A model generated the notes under the pieces. That model did no database searches and was not told the DNA's origin. It saw nothing but the letters and a program-made list of their open reading frames with translations. A stretch of DNA of 64,000 nt from an uncultured Coriobacteriales bacterium (GTDB lineage Bacteria; Actinomycetota; Coriobacteriia; Coriobacteriales; UMGS124), in assembly GCA_934636245.1 (NCBI GenBank), contig CAKUAI010000020.1, positions 1-64,000 of the forward strand. The letters are read 5' to 3'. Position numbers and translations under genes: made by a program. Positions 24,876 to 34,368 of this stretch are shown here, one piece after another; the first letter of the stretch is position 1; every line of letters starts with the position of its first letter.

Positions 24876-25146
24876 AGCCATGCTCCTCGATGATGTCGGT
24901 TGGCTCACGCGCAGCGAGTCAATGCCTAATTGAAAGCGTAGACAGTAACATAATCCAGCGCTTTTTACCTGCACAATCACCGATGCAGTCAAATTTCGTC
25001 AGGGTGGGCGCCACTTGAATGATACGCTTCTCCAAACGAAAAACCGACGGAGTCCGACGGCTGCGCTTCACGCAACTTGCAGACCGCCGTATACACCGTT
25101 TGCACACCCCGCGCACCTTACGCATCCACGAAAGGAAAGGTCGACC

Positions 25147-27738
25147 ATGGCCGACGAGACTATCGAAACCCAGGGCTCCCCCGACGACGCCTTTGCCCCG
25201 GGCTCGCTGGGCAGGCGCGCCCCCATCTGGCATGAGGGCGACCCCGAGATGCCCGGCGACGAGATCTTCGAGCTCTTCATGCAGTGGTGCCTCGACCGCG
25301 GCATCGAGCTGTGGCCCCACCAGGAAGAAGCCATCATGGACCTCGTGCTGGGCGACCACGTCATCCTGGGCACCCCCACGGGCTCGGGCAAGTCGATGGT
25401 GGCGCTCGGCATGCACTTCCTCGCCCTGTGCCAGGGCTGGAAGTCATACTACACCGCCCCCATCAAGGCCCTGGTCAGCGAGAAGTTCTTCTACCTGTGC
25501 GACGTCTTCGGCAAGGAGAACGTCGGCATGATTACAGGTGATACCTCCATCAACCCCGGCGCCATGATCATCTGCTGCACGGCTGAGATTCTGGCGAACG
25601 CCGCTCTGCGCGAAGGCGAGGGAGCCGACATCGGCTATGTCGCCATGGACGAGTTCCACTACTTCGGCGACAGCGACCGCGGCTGGGCCTGGCAGGTGCC
25701 GCTTCTGACCCTGCCGAGCACAAAGTTCCTGCTCATGAGCGCCACACTGGGCGACACGAGCGCCATCGCCGCCAAGCTTGAAGACACGACGGGAACCTCC
25801 GTCGACATCATCGCCGACGCCCAGCGCCCCGTGCCGCTCACCTACGAGTACGTTGAGACCTCGCTTGAGGGCACGGTCGAGATTGCCCTGCGCGAGGGCA
25901 AGGCGCCCATCTACGTGGTCCACTTCGCCCAGGACGCCGCGCTTGAAAGCGCCCAGTCGCTGGCAAGCTTCGGCGTCGCCACCAAGGAGCAGCGCGAGCG
26001 CATCAAGGAAGCCATCAAGGGCACGCGCTTCACCACGGCCTTCGGCAAGATACTCCAGCGCCTGCTGGGCTGCGGCGTGGGCGTGCACCACGCAGGCATG
26101 CTCCCCCGCTATCGCCTGCTTGTGGAGAAGCTCGCCCAGCAGGGCCTCCTTCCCGTCATCTGCGGAACCGACACGCTCGGCGTAGGCATCAACGTGCCCA
26201 TCCACACCGTGCTGCTCACGGCCCTTGCCAAGTTCGACGGCTCGCACATGCGCAGGCTCGGCTCGCGCGAGTTCCACCAGATCGCCGGCCGCGCAGGACG
26301 CGCGGGCTTCGACACGGAAGGCCTGGTCATCGCCGAGGCCACCGAGTACGACATCGAGCGCGCGAAGGCCCTCGCCAAGGCAGGCGGCGACCCCAAAAAG
26401 GCTCGCAGCATCAAGACGAAGAAGCCACCCGAGGGCTTTGTCGGCTGGAACAAGCAGAACTTCGACAAGCTCATCGAGTCGGTGCCCGCCACGCTCACGC
26501 CGCGCATGCGCATCACCAACTCCATGGTGCTCGCCGAGGTGGAGCAGGGCGGCGACGCCTGGGCGCGCGTGTACAAGCTCGTCGACGACTCCATGCAGTC
26601 CGACGCTGAAAAGCTCAAGCTCCGCGCCCGCACCGACGAGGTGTTCTCCACCCTCATCGACGCGGGCGTGGTGGAGAAGGTCACCAACGACGACGGTTCT
26701 GTCGAGTACTTCACCACGGTCGACCTGCCCGACGACTTCGCCCTCGATCAGCCGCTTTCCCCCTTCCTGCTTGCGGCACTCGAGCTGCTCGATCCGGAAA
26801 GCGAGACGTACGCCCTCGACGTCATCTCGATGATCGAGTCCACGCTTGAGCAGCCCCGCCAGGTGCTGCGCGCCCAGGAGCGCGAGGCCCGTGGTCGCGC
26901 CATGGCCGAGATGAAGGCCGACGGCATCGAGTACGACGAGCGCATCGAGCGCCTGCAGGACGTGACCTACCCCAAGCCGCTCGAGGACATGCTCGCCGAG
27001 GCCTTCGCCCAGTATTGCGAGGCAGTGCCGTGGGCGCGCGACTACCAGCTCGCCCCCAAGTCGGTGCTGCGCGACATGCTCGAGCGCTGCGCTGATTTCA
27101 AGAGCTACATCCAGACGTACAACCTTGCCCGCGCCGAGGGCATCCTGCTGCGCTACCTCTCCGAGGCCTACCGCTGCCTGGACAGGACCCTGCCGCTCGA
27201 CAAGCGCGACGACCAGCTCAAAGACATCATCTCTTGGCTGGGTCTTGTCGTGCGCTCCGTCGACTCGAGTCTGGTGGACGAATGGGCGAACACCGGCTCC
27301 ATGCCCGAAGAGCCCGGCGCGCTCATGCTCGACAACGTCGTGGTGCGCGACCGCCGCGCGCTCACGGTGCTCGTGCGCAACGCGCTGTTCAGCCGCGTGC
27401 GCCTTGTGGCCAAGGATGACGCCAAGGCGCTCGGCGCGCTCGACACCGACTGGTCGTTTGGCGAGCTCAAGTGGAAGAACGTGCTCGACGCGTACTACGA
27501 GGCGCACGAAGAGGTGCTGCTCGACGCCGACGCGCGCTCTGCCACCTACTTCCACGTGGACGAGACCGACGAGAAGGACAAGCACATCTGGCACGTACAC
27601 CAGATCCTGAGCGACCCCGAGGGCGATCACGACTTCGGCATCATGGCCGACGTCGACCTCGACGCCACGCAGGAAGAGGGCAACGTCGTGTTCACCAACT
27701 ACCGCGCGGGCTCCATCGAGGAGCTGCTCGGCAAGTAA
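25147..27738 (+). CDS. Ski2-like DEAD/DEAH-box RNA helicase with DUF3516 domain
   Basis: The 863-residue helicase contains motif I GTPTGSGKS (about residue 76), motif II DEFH (about 169), motif III MSATLGD, motif V GTDTLGVGINVP and motif VI HQIAGRAGRAGFDT. The C-terminal half (VGWNKQNFDKLIESVPATL onward) matches DUF3516, which follows this helicase core in actinobacteria. A role in RNA unwinding or turnover is inferred from Ski2/Mtr4 relatives. The ATG at 25147 has AAGGAAAGG in front; the frame is open 132 bases further up but without a good site. It is divergent from the DAHP synthase gene. Confidence 0.9.
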   Translation: MADETIETQGSPDDAFAPGSLGRRAPIWHEGDPEMPGDEIFELFMQWCLDRGIELWPHQEEAIMDLVLGDHVILGTPTGSGKSMVALGMHFLALCQGWKSYYTAPIKALVSEKFFYLCDVFGKENVGMITGDTSINPGAMIICCTAEILANAALREGEGADIGYVAMDEFHYFGDSDRGWAWQVPLLTLPSTKFLLMSATLGDTSAIAAKLEDTTGTSVDIIADAQRPVPLTYEYVETSLEGTVEIALREGKAPIYVVHFAQDAALESAQSLASFGVATKEQRERIKEAIKGTRFTTAFGKILQRLLGCGVGVHHAGMLPRYRLLVEKLAQQGLLPVICGTDTLGVGINVPIHTVLLTALAKFDGSHMRRLGSREFHQIAGRAGRAGFDTEGLVIAEATEYDIERAKALAKAGGDPKKARSIKTKKPPEGFVGWNKQNFDKLIESVPATLTPRMRITNSMVLAEVEQGGDAWARVYKLVDDSMQSDAEKLKLRARTDEVFSTLIDAGVVEKVTNDDGSVEYFTTVDLPDDFALDQPLSPFLLAALELLDPESETYALDVISMIESTLEQPRQVLRAQEREARGRAMAEMKADGIEYDERIERLQDVTYPKPLEDMLAEAFAQYCEAVPWARDYQLAPKSVLRDMLERCADFKSYIQTYNLARAEGILLRYLSEAYRCLDRTLPLDKRDDQLKDIISWLGLVVRSVDSSLVDEWANTGSMPEEPGALMLDNVVVRDRRALTVLVRNALFSRVRLVAKDDAKALGALDTDWSFGELKWKNVLDAYYEAHEEVLLDADARSATYFHVDETDEKDKHIWHVHQILSDPEGDHDFGIMADVDLDATQEEGNVVFTNYRAGSIEELLGK

Positions 27739-27770
27739 GAGCAGACTCGACGACATCTAAGGGCAACGCA

Positions 27771-27814
27771 AAAGGCCGGCGCGGGGACATGAAGCATGCC
27801 CCGCGCCGGCCTTT
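27771..27814. terminator. Strong bidirectional terminator hairpin
   Basis: A perfect 16-bp stem (27771-27786 with 27799-27814, arm AAAGGCCGGCGCGGGG) lies between the helicase gene and the convergent membrane-protein gene. The plus side ends in CCTTTGTTGT. Confidence 0.8.
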
Positions 27815-27905
27815 GTTGTGCGCATATACACGAACGACCTTCACGCCGTACTGGAAGATACCAGCAATACAACCAAAAACGCCGCGCCATCACGGCACGA
27901 TACCG

Positions 27906-28499
27906 CTACTCTTCTTCCTCTTCGCGCTTGTGCGCAACCATGATGTGGCGCACAAAGTAGGCCATCGAGAGCACGACAGCGCCGATGCCCGCACCCATGC
28001 ACAGCAAGTCAAGCGACTCCGCCCCATGGATGAGACGCCCCAGGAAGAATACGCCCATGACCACGACGATGACGCTGACGAGCTTTTCCTTGAGGTCGTC
28101 GAGCGTGTGAATCTCAAGCCATGAGGGCATCTCGATCTCGTCGTCGATAAACAGGGAGTACAGGCCGATGCTCATGATGTAGAGCACGATGGACAGTAGG
28201 AAGAAGTCGGCATACTCGATGTACTCAACAAGCATGTCCTGCATCGTGAGCTCACCCTTGACGACCTCGATGGTGACGCCGATGGTGGAGAGAAGCGTCG
28301 CGATTGTCATGGCAATGGCGGCGATGAACAAACCGAAGCTTGGCACAGCCGCCATGAAACGCGTGTAACCCACAAGGCGATGGCTTTTGTCGCGCGGCGT
28401 CTTACAATCCTTTTGTATCTCGCCGGACGGTTCCTTGCGAGCCGTCTGCAAGACCTCCTCGTCTTTGTACTCCGAGGGCTTGGCGTCAGTGTTCTTCAT
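27906..28499 (-). CDS. YqhA/UPF0114-like membrane protein
   Basis: The 197-residue protein has a charged N-terminal tail of about 45 residues and then four hydrophobic segments: VPSFGLFIAAIAMTIATLLS, FFLLSIVLYIMSIGLYSLF, VSVIVVVMGVFFLGRL and CMGAGIGAVVLSMAYFV. FIDDEIEMPSWLEIHTLDDLKEKL lies between helices 2 and 3. This layout matches the UPF0114 (YqhA) family, whose function is not known. ATG at 28499 is preceded by AAAGGAT; the frame continues upstream without a better site. Glu-rich C-terminal end in the cytoplasm. Confidence 0.75.
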   Translation of the reverse strand: MKNTDAKPSEYKDEEVLQTARKEPSGEIQKDCKTPRDKSHRLVGYTRFMAAVPSFGLFIAAIAMTIATLLSTIGVTIEVVKGELTMQDMLVEYIEYADFFLLSIVLYIMSIGLYSLFIDDEIEMPSWLEIHTLDDLKEKLVSVIVVVMGVFFLGRLIHGAESLDLLCMGAGIGAVVLSMAYFVRHIMVAHKREEEEE

Positions 28500-28695
28500 C
28501 GTTGATCCTTTCGTCGGCGCATTCGGACAATTGTAGGCCGTTTGCATATGCAATGCGACTCATATGCACACTCCTGTCGAAATGCCATGTGCTCGCCGCC
28601 GGCAGCAATCGCGACGTGCTACGATACGACCACGACGCGTGCAGGGGCGCTGTCGCAGCATTGTTGGACCTCAACGCACAAAGGTGGACCAAAGC

Positions 28696-29472
28696 ATGAC
28701 CGATTCCAACATCGACGCCCTTAGCGTATTCGCCCCCGAGCATAGCCAGCGGCACTCCGTGAAGTCGCACGTCGTGAACTACTGGTCACAGCGCGCCGAA
28801 GACTTCGCCGAACTCCACAACGAGGAGTTCGCCAGTGACAAGCACAATCAGTGGCTTGATGAGATTCTTCCCCTCCTGCCCCAAGGCCGCGGCCTGCGCA
28901 TTCTCGACGTGGGCACCGGAAGCGGCTTCCTTGCCCTCATGCTTGCCGAACAAGGGCACATGGTAAGCGGCATCGACCTTACCCCGCGCATGATCTGGGA
29001 GGCGCGCCGCGCCGCCCGCGACTTGGGCCTCACGGTCGACTTCCAGGTTATGGACGCCGAGAACACCACGTTCGAGCCCGAGACGTTTGACTGCATCGTC
29101 ACGCGCAACCTCACATGGACGCTGCCCCACCTCGACCAGGCCTACACGCATTGGTACAACCTGCTCAAGTCGGGCGGCTGCCTCATCAATTTCGACGGCG
29201 ACTACTGTCATGAGAAGCCGCTTGCCGAGCTCGACCTGCCTGAGGAGAACGCGCATTCCTCCATCGAGCGCAGCCTGATGGCCGAATACGAGCACATCAA
29301 AGAGCACCTCGCCGGCGAGCAGCCCTCCCGCCCCGAATGGGACCTGCAGCTGCTCTACAACGCCGGCTTCCGCGATATCGTCCTTGACCAGGATGTTTCC
29401 GACCGCGTCTTCGCCAACCCCGACAAGTTCTACAACCCAACGCGCATGTTCATCATCACGGCGGAAAAGTAG
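28696..29472 (+). CDS. Class I SAM-dependent methyltransferase (first of a tandem pair)
   Basis: The 258-residue protein shows the Rossmann-type methyltransferase core: motif I ILDVGTGSGFLALMLAEQG (about residues 70-88), an acidic residue after strand 2 (SGIDLTPRMI), motif with VMDAENTTFEPETFD, and the NLTWTLPHLDQ segment. It would transfer a methyl group from S-adenosylmethionine to an unknown small molecule. The next gene, 86 bp on, encodes a clear paralogue with the same LTWxLPHxxxAY motif, so the pair arose by duplication. ATG at 28696 follows AGGTGG; the longer frame from 28564 is unlikely. Confidence 0.85.
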   Translation: MTDSNIDALSVFAPEHSQRHSVKSHVVNYWSQRAEDFAELHNEEFASDKHNQWLDEILPLLPQGRGLRILDVGTGSGFLALMLAEQGHMVSGIDLTPRMIWEARRAARDLGLTVDFQVMDAENTTFEPETFDCIVTRNLTWTLPHLDQAYTHWYNLLKSGGCLINFDGDYCHEKPLAELDLPEENAHSSIERSLMAEYEHIKEHLAGEQPSRPEWDLQLLYNAGFRDIVLDQDVSDRVFANPDKFYNPTRMFIITAEK

Positions 29473-29558
29473 GGTTGGCGCGCATGGCATACGAGACGCG
29501 CGACGTCGCGACGGGACAAGCCGTCGGATGTCTCAACGGCAACAAGGAGGCGATGCCC

Positions 29559-30356
29559 ATGACGGACCAGCCAAGCTTTGAGCAGCTCAAAGGTGAAAAC
29601 GAGGCGTACTGGACCAACCGCGCTTCTGGCTATTCCGAAGTGAACAAAGACGAGCTGCGCACCCAGCAGAAGGCAGTGTGGACGCGCGAGCTTACCGAGC
29701 AGATTGAAGCAGCGTTCCCGGGCGTCGCACCCGAAAACCTGTGCGTGCTCGACATGGGCTGCGGGCCCGGCTTCTTCTCCATCATCCTTGCTCGTGCCGG
29801 CTATCGCGTCACAGCAGGCGACTACACGCCTGCGATGCTCGAAGAGGCACGCGCCAACGCTTGGGCCGAGGGCGTGGAGCAGGCTATCGAGTTTTGCCGC
29901 ATGGATGCAGAGAACCTTGAGGTGACGAGCGACGCCTTCGACGTCGTGGTGAGCCGCAACCTCACGTGGAACCTGCCGCATCCTGAAGCGGCCTACGCGG
30001 AATGGCTGCGCGTGCTCAAACCGGGCGGGCTGCTTCTCAATTACGACGCCAACTGGTACGCGCACCTCTATGACGCCGAGCTGCGCCGTGCCTATGAGGC
30101 AGACCGCCAGGCGACTCAAGAGGCAGGCATCAAAGACGAGTACGTAGGGACCGACATCGACGCGATGGAAGACATCGCGCGTCAGATGCCGCTCTCCCCC
30201 GTTGAGCGTCCCGCTTGGGATGAAGGCGTGCTTCGTGAGCTCGGGGCGGCGCAAGTCGAGGTTGACCCCCAGGTGTGGGAACGCGTGTTTTCGCCTGAGG
30301 AACGCGTGAACTACGCGTCCACCCCGATGTTTCGCGCGAAGGCTCGCAAAGCGTAG
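29559..30356 (+). CDS. Class I SAM-dependent methyltransferase (second of a tandem pair)
   Basis: The 265-residue protein is a paralogue of the preceding one. Motif I is VLDMGCGPGFFSIILARAGY, followed by TAGDYTPAMLEEAR, FCRMDAENLEV and RNLTWNLPHPEAAYAEWLRV, with LKPGGLLLNYDANWY as the post-I strand. The substrate is unknown. AAGGAGG is correctly spaced for the ATG at 29559, not for the one at 29553. The pair is closed by a strong terminator and so forms its own transcription unit. Confidence 0.85.
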   Translation: MTDQPSFEQLKGENEAYWTNRASGYSEVNKDELRTQQKAVWTRELTEQIEAAFPGVAPENLCVLDMGCGPGFFSIILARAGYRVTAGDYTPAMLEEARANAWAEGVEQAIEFCRMDAENLEVTSDAFDVVVSRNLTWNLPHPEAAYAEWLRVLKPGGLLLNYDANWYAHLYDAELRRAYEADRQATQEAGIKDEYVGTDIDAMEDIARQMPLSPVERPAWDEGVLRELGAAQVEVDPQVWERVFSPEERVNYASTPMFRAKARKA

Positions 30357-30389
30357 TAACGCGGGCGGGGAGCTCACCGTTCAAAATCA

Positions 30390-30433
30390 GGAGGCCCGCC
30401 TGTCTGCCGTTGCGGCTAGACAGGCGGGCCTCC
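30390..30433 (+). terminator. Intrinsic terminator after the methyltransferase pair
   Basis: A perfect 16-bp stem (30390-30405 with 30418-30433, arm GGAGGCCCGCCTGTCT) is followed by TTTATAT. Confidence 0.85.
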
Positions 30434-30579
30434 TTTATATGACGGGCAGAATTTCTAAGGCAACAGTGAGCAAGTAGGCTTGTTGCATTCCACCATTACT
30501 ACGGCACAAATAGGAAATGCGCTTGATAGAGGCCTCTGCGTCCAGTAGCCGAACCGACAGCTTCCTACTTGCTTAAAGA

Positions 30580-31794
30580 TTATATCTTAAGTTTAACTCC
30601 AACCTTTTCGGCTGCGCGTACGACCAATTCGAGCGTAATCGCATCGACCTTTTCAAGTGCGGCAAGCATAGCGGCCTCATTGAGGGTTGCTTCAACGCCG
30701 GCGCAGCTTGCGCCTTCAAACAGGGGCGCCAGGCGCGCGGGGGCGAGCCCTTCTGCGAGCTTTTTGCCCTGCGAGTAGATTCGGATGAGCTTCTCACGCG
30801 TCTTCGCATCGGGATTACTCACCGTATACTTGAGGTCAAACCTTCCTGGGCGCACCAACGCGGGGTCAAGCGAACTGTAAGAGTTTGTCGCCGCCACCAC
30901 GAGGATGCCGTCCTTGGTCGTAAACCCGTCCATCTCGTTGAGCATGGCTGTGATGATGCGATTGTTCTCCTTGTCGATGCCCGTGCCCGCATAGTTGCGG
31001 CGCTCGCCGATGCTGTCGAACTCGTCGATGAAGACGATGCAGGGGCGGTGCTTGCCGGCCTTTTTGAACAGCGAGCGGATCTTGCGCGCGCCCAGCGACA
31101 TAAAGGCGCTTTGGAAGTCAGCGCCCTTGGTGGCGATGAAATTGACGCCCGCCTCTTGAGCCAGCGCCTTGGCAAAGAGCGTCTTGCCGTTGCCGGGAGG
31201 CCCCTCGAGAACGATGCCCTTGACCGGCCTCACGCCCAGGCGTCGCGCAGCACCGGGGTCCTTGAGCACGCCCACAACCTGGCACATCTCGCGCTTGAGG
31301 CCGTCCATGCCGGCGATGTCGTCGAACGTCACGCCCGTCTTGCGCACGACCTTGAACGTGTTGCGGCTGTAGCTTGCCAGCTTGTATATCGCAACTCCAA
31401 AGGTGCCGAGAATGAAGGCGTCGAGCAGGAGGTTGATGAGTGTGTCCACCACATCGCCGGCGTCGGCCGAGCTTGTGACCTGCGCACCACTCACAAGCAG
31501 GCGCTCCTTGAGGTCGGGCGAGTCGGGGTTGTCCGTGCGGTACAACGTGTGCGACTCGTCATCCTTCAGCGTGAAAAACACGCCGTCCTGGGAAATCTGC
31601 GCCTCGTCGACCTGCTGCTGCGCCACCTGTGCGGCAAATTCCTGATACGCCATGGGAGTCGAAGGGGTCTCCCACAACGACCAAACCAGCGCCGCGACCG
31701 CCACGACCAAGCACGCAGCGGCAATAAGCGAGCGTTTGTTCAGGTTCAGGCGCCGCTTTGTTTGCTTTGTTTGAGACGAGCCGGGAGCCGTCAT
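30580..31794 (-). CDS. FtsH-like membrane AAA+ ATPase without protease domain
   Basis: The 404-residue protein follows FtsH up to the end of the ATPase. It has membrane helix 1 (about 23-41), an extracytoplasmic FtsH-ext-like domain (about 45-115), helix 2 (about 117-140) and an AAA+ core with GVTFDDIAGMDGLKREM. Walker A is GPPGNGKT (198-205), Walker B IVFIDE (253-258), and the arginine-finger region ends LVRPGRFD (about 313-320). It stops just after the lid, so the M41 peptidase with HExxH is entirely missing. It may act as a membrane protein unfoldase or dislocase, or as an adaptor; the role is inference. ATG at 31794 follows GAGGAAAGG. It is divergent from a LysR regulator gene. Confidence 0.85.
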   Translation of the reverse strand: MTAPGSSQTKQTKRRLNLNKRSLIAAACLVVAVAALVWSLWETPSTPMAYQEFAAQVAQQQVDEAQISQDGVFFTLKDDESHTLYRTDNPDSPDLKERLLVSGAQVTSSADAGDVVDTLINLLLDAFILGTFGVAIYKLASYSRNTFKVVRKTGVTFDDIAGMDGLKREMCQVVGVLKDPGAARRLGVRPVKGIVLEGPPGNGKTLFAKALAQEAGVNFIATKGADFQSAFMSLGARKIRSLFKKAGKHRPCIVFIDEFDSIGERRNYAGTGIDKENNRIITAMLNEMDGFTTKDGILVVAATNSYSSLDPALVRPGRFDLKYTVSNPDAKTREKLIRIYSQGKKLAEGLAPARLAPLFEGASCAGVEATLNEAAMLAALEKVDAITLELVVRAAEKVGVKLKI

Positions 31795-31915
31795 AGGCAG
31801 ATGTCCTTTCCTCGAAGCCGCCACCTCACCGTGACGGGCATGCCGCGCCGCATCCATACGCCGACCCATGATACCCCAACGATTTTTTGCTTTTTCCTCA
31901 TGTGGCAGACTCGTT

Positions 31916-31946
31916 TTGAAACAAGGGTGCCCGTCGCTTCTATACT
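31916..31946 (+). promoter_or_regulatory. Candidate promoter of the LysR gene at 31998
   Basis: TTGAAA (31916-31921) and TATACT (31941-31946) are 19 bp apart, slightly long for a sigma-70-type promoter, about 50 bp before the start codon. Confidence 0.35.
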
Positions 31947-31997
31947 TTCGCACAACCACACGGCACGTGCATCACCGCATACGAAAGAAGGCCCCCC

Positions 31998-32939
31998 ATG
32001 ACACTGCAACAGCTGCGCTATCTCATTGAGGTCGCCCAGTCGGGCTCCTTCAACGCGGCGGCCCACGAACTCTACGTGTCGCAGTCCACGCTCTCCATGG
32101 CGATCAAGGACCTCGAGTCCGAACTCGGCGTGAGCATCTTCCTGCGCTCCAACCGCGGCCTCACGCTCACGGCCGAAGGCACCGAGCTGCTCGGATATGC
32201 CCGCCAGGTCGTGGAGCAGGCCGACCTGCTCAGCGAGCGCTTCGTCAACAAGTCTTCCAACAACAGGCGCGCCCGCCTTGCCATCTCCACCCAGCACTAC
32301 GCCTTCGCCGTGCAGGCCTTCATCAACATCGTCAACGCCTGTGAGGCCGACGCCTACGACTTCACGTTTCGCGAGACTCGTACCAGCGAGATCATTCGCG
32401 ACGTTCAGGAATTCCGCAGCGATATTGGCCTGCTCTTCCTCAACGATTTCAACGAGCGAGCCCTCACGCGCGTCATGGAGGATGCCGACCTGCACTTCAC
32501 GCAGCTTTTCGAAGCAGCGCCGCATGTCTTTGTCAGCGCGCAGCATCCCCTGGCGGGCAAAGCCTCGCTCAAGCTCTCCGACCTTGACGAGTACCCGCGC
32601 TATTCTTTCGAGCAAGGCACGACCAACTCGTTCCACTTCGCCGAAGAGCCCCTCGCGGCGCTGCCCCACAGCCGCAACATCACCTACTCGGACCGCGGCA
32701 CCCTTACTAACCTGCTCATTCGTGGCAAAGGCTACACGCTCTCCACAGGCGTCCTTTCCAGCGAGATGGAGCAGGAGATCGTGGCCATCCCGCTGGAGAC
32801 GAACGAGACCATGCGCGTAGGCTACATCATGCACGGCGAGCGCAAGCCCACCGAGCTGGTCCAGCGCTACATCGAGGAGCTCGAATCCATCATCTCGGGG
32901 TCCGCGCTCGTCACGCAACCCCGCAAGCGCGCGGAGTAG
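31998..32939 (+). CDS. LysR-family transcriptional regulator
   Basis: The 313-residue protein has the N-terminal winged helix-turn-helix of LysR proteins (LRYLIEVAQSGSFNAAAHEL, then VSQSTLSMAIKDLESELG) and a C-terminal two-lobe effector domain (about residues 90-295). It is transcribed away from the protease-less FtsH-like gene with 203 bp between the starts, so that gene is the most likely target. The effector is unknown. ATG at 31998 follows GAAAGAAGG. Confidence 0.9.
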   Translation: MTLQQLRYLIEVAQSGSFNAAAHELYVSQSTLSMAIKDLESELGVSIFLRSNRGLTLTAEGTELLGYARQVVEQADLLSERFVNKSSNNRRARLAISTQHYAFAVQAFINIVNACEADAYDFTFRETRTSEIIRDVQEFRSDIGLLFLNDFNERALTRVMEDADLHFTQLFEAAPHVFVSAQHPLAGKASLKLSDLDEYPRYSFEQGTTNSFHFAEEPLAALPHSRNITYSDRGTLTNLLIRGKGYTLSTGVLSSEMEQEIVAIPLETNETMRVGYIMHGERKPTELVQRYIEELESIISGSALVTQPRKRAE

Positions 32940-33153
32940 GGGCGCTCACGGGCCAATTCACGCGCAAGCGCTCTTGAGGATTCCGATGCCACCCGATGCC
33001 ACCTGTCTGTGCAAATCGTCTGGTTTGATTCATATGACCAGAATGACGTCCCCGCAAGTCAATTCACGTGCCGGCGCCAACCGAGGATATATTCTCCGGT
33101 TTGTTTCGTTCGGCCAGGGTGGCAGCCTGCCCGCGGCACCGGCAGCAAACGAC

Positions 33154-33199
33154 AAGGCGCCTCGCCCGAGTTCTCCAATCGAGACGGGCGAGGCACCTT
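33154..33199. terminator. Hairpin terminator between convergent genes
   Basis: The stem pairs 33154-33168 with 33185-33199 (perfect inner 10 bp CGGGCGAGGC, one mismatch outside). It lies between the LysR gene and the convergent trigger-factor-like gene. The rest of the 310-bp gap holds a near-palindrome around 33090 and nothing else I can name. Confidence 0.6.
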
Positions 33200-33249
33200 A
33201 TTCTTGTTGCATGCCTTATAAACCTGGCCAGCCGAAGTCGGTTTTCTAA

Positions 33250-34368
33250 CTACTCCGCAGCCTCGTCGTGCTCGCCCGTGGTATCCACGGCGTTCTTGGC
33301 AAGCCAGTCGCTCGCCTTGGCGCGCAGGGCCACCTCAACGAGCTGGGGCAGCTGACCGTTGTCGATCATGGCCTGGGCGGCAATGGCCTCGGTTCCAGGA
33401 GCCACAGGGCCCAGAAGTGCCAGCACGTCTTCCTCTGAAAGCGCCATGCCTTCGTGGGCGGCCACGCAATCCAGCACCATGCCGCGGCGCAGCGAGAGCT
33501 CAGCGTTGGCCATCATGCTCTGCTTGAACTCGTTCATGTCGAATTCGGGGTCGTTCGTAAAGTCGTCCCAGCTACGACCGGAGCGCTCAATCTGCTCAGC
33601 AAGCTGGTTTGCCATGAGCTCGGCAAGCTGGACCACATAGCGCTCGCCGGGGGCAGACATCAGGCGAGTGTTGGAGAACTCCTCGCCGGCGGCATCCATA
33701 AGGGTGCCCCACCACTCGTTGTCGCGCTTCTTCTCGCATGCCTCGCGCGCCTGGCCGCGCAGGCGCTCCATGCCGGCGCGCGCCTCCTCGGGCACGGCGT
33801 CCATGTTGATCATGCCGCCCATCATCTGGCTCACAAAGTCATCGAGGTCCTTGTCCGTGACCTCGGGCTTTGCCGGAAACGCGAAGTGAACAGGCGAGAA
33901 GTCCTCCACCGTGCCGCGAGGGCGCAGGCGAACACGGGCCATGAACGTAAAGTCCTTCCCCTCGGCATGGACCTCGTTGTGGGGGAAGTCAGGAAGCAGG
34001 AACGGAAGAATTCCCGTACGCATGTAGGCCAGGCACAGGAGGCGCTGCTTGGCGAGGTAGAGGACGTTCTGATCGAACGCCTGCGCACCAAACGTTGCAC
34101 GGGCACGCTCAAGGGACCCAGCCTTGTCGGGATCGTTGCCGGTGGTGCGCACAAGGGCCTTGCGCGCGGCTTCCAGGGAGTACTCCATCTCGTCGGCGTC
34201 GGCGGTGACCATGAACGTCACAATGCCGGCCACATCGGTGGTGACCGTCACCGTCACGGGCATGTCGCCCTTCTCGTAGACATACTCAACAATGTCGCCC
34301 GGGCTGGGCACCTCGTGCTCCGGCCTAATGGCAAGCAGCTTGCCCAGGGTAACGGCAGTCTTAGTCAT
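33250..34368 (-). CDS. Trigger-factor-like chaperone protein
   Basis: The 372-residue soluble protein resembles trigger factor in its second half: a PPIase-like beta region followed by EVTDKDLDDFVSQMMGGM, then the long helical C-terminal arm (RYVVQLAELMANQLAEQIERS, FKQSMMANAELSLRRGMVLD, GMALSEEDVLALLG). The N-terminal part lacks the GFRxGKxP ribosome-docking motif, so this is probably not the housekeeping trigger factor but a diverged relative or a SurA/PpiC-like helper. No signal peptide is visible, so it should act in the cytoplasm. ATG at 34368 follows AAAGGGGG; upstream codons in frame lack a site. Confidence 0.7.
   Translation of the reverse strand: MTKTAVTLGKLLAIRPEHEVPSPGDIVEYVYEKGDMPVTVTVTTDVAGIVTFMVTADADEMEYSLEAARKALVRTTGNDPDKAGSLERARATFGAQAFDQNVLYLAKQRLLCLAYMRTGILPFLLPDFPHNEVHAEGKDFTFMARVRLRPRGTVEDFSPVHFAFPAKPEVTDKDLDDFVSQMMGGMINMDAVPEEARAGMERLRGQAREACEKKRDNEWWGTLMDAAGEEFSNTRLMSAPGERYVVQLAELMANQLAEQIERSGRSWDDFTNDPEFDMNEFKQSMMANAELSLRRGMVLDCVAAHEGMALSEEDVLALLGPVAPGTEAIAAQAMIDNGQLPQLVEVALRAKASDWLAKNAVDTTGEHDEAAE

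Noticed and set aside
28696..30356. Metallophore (nicotianamine-type) biosynthesis locus
   Set aside because: Only two generic methyltransferases are present; no synthase or dehydrogenase is nearby.
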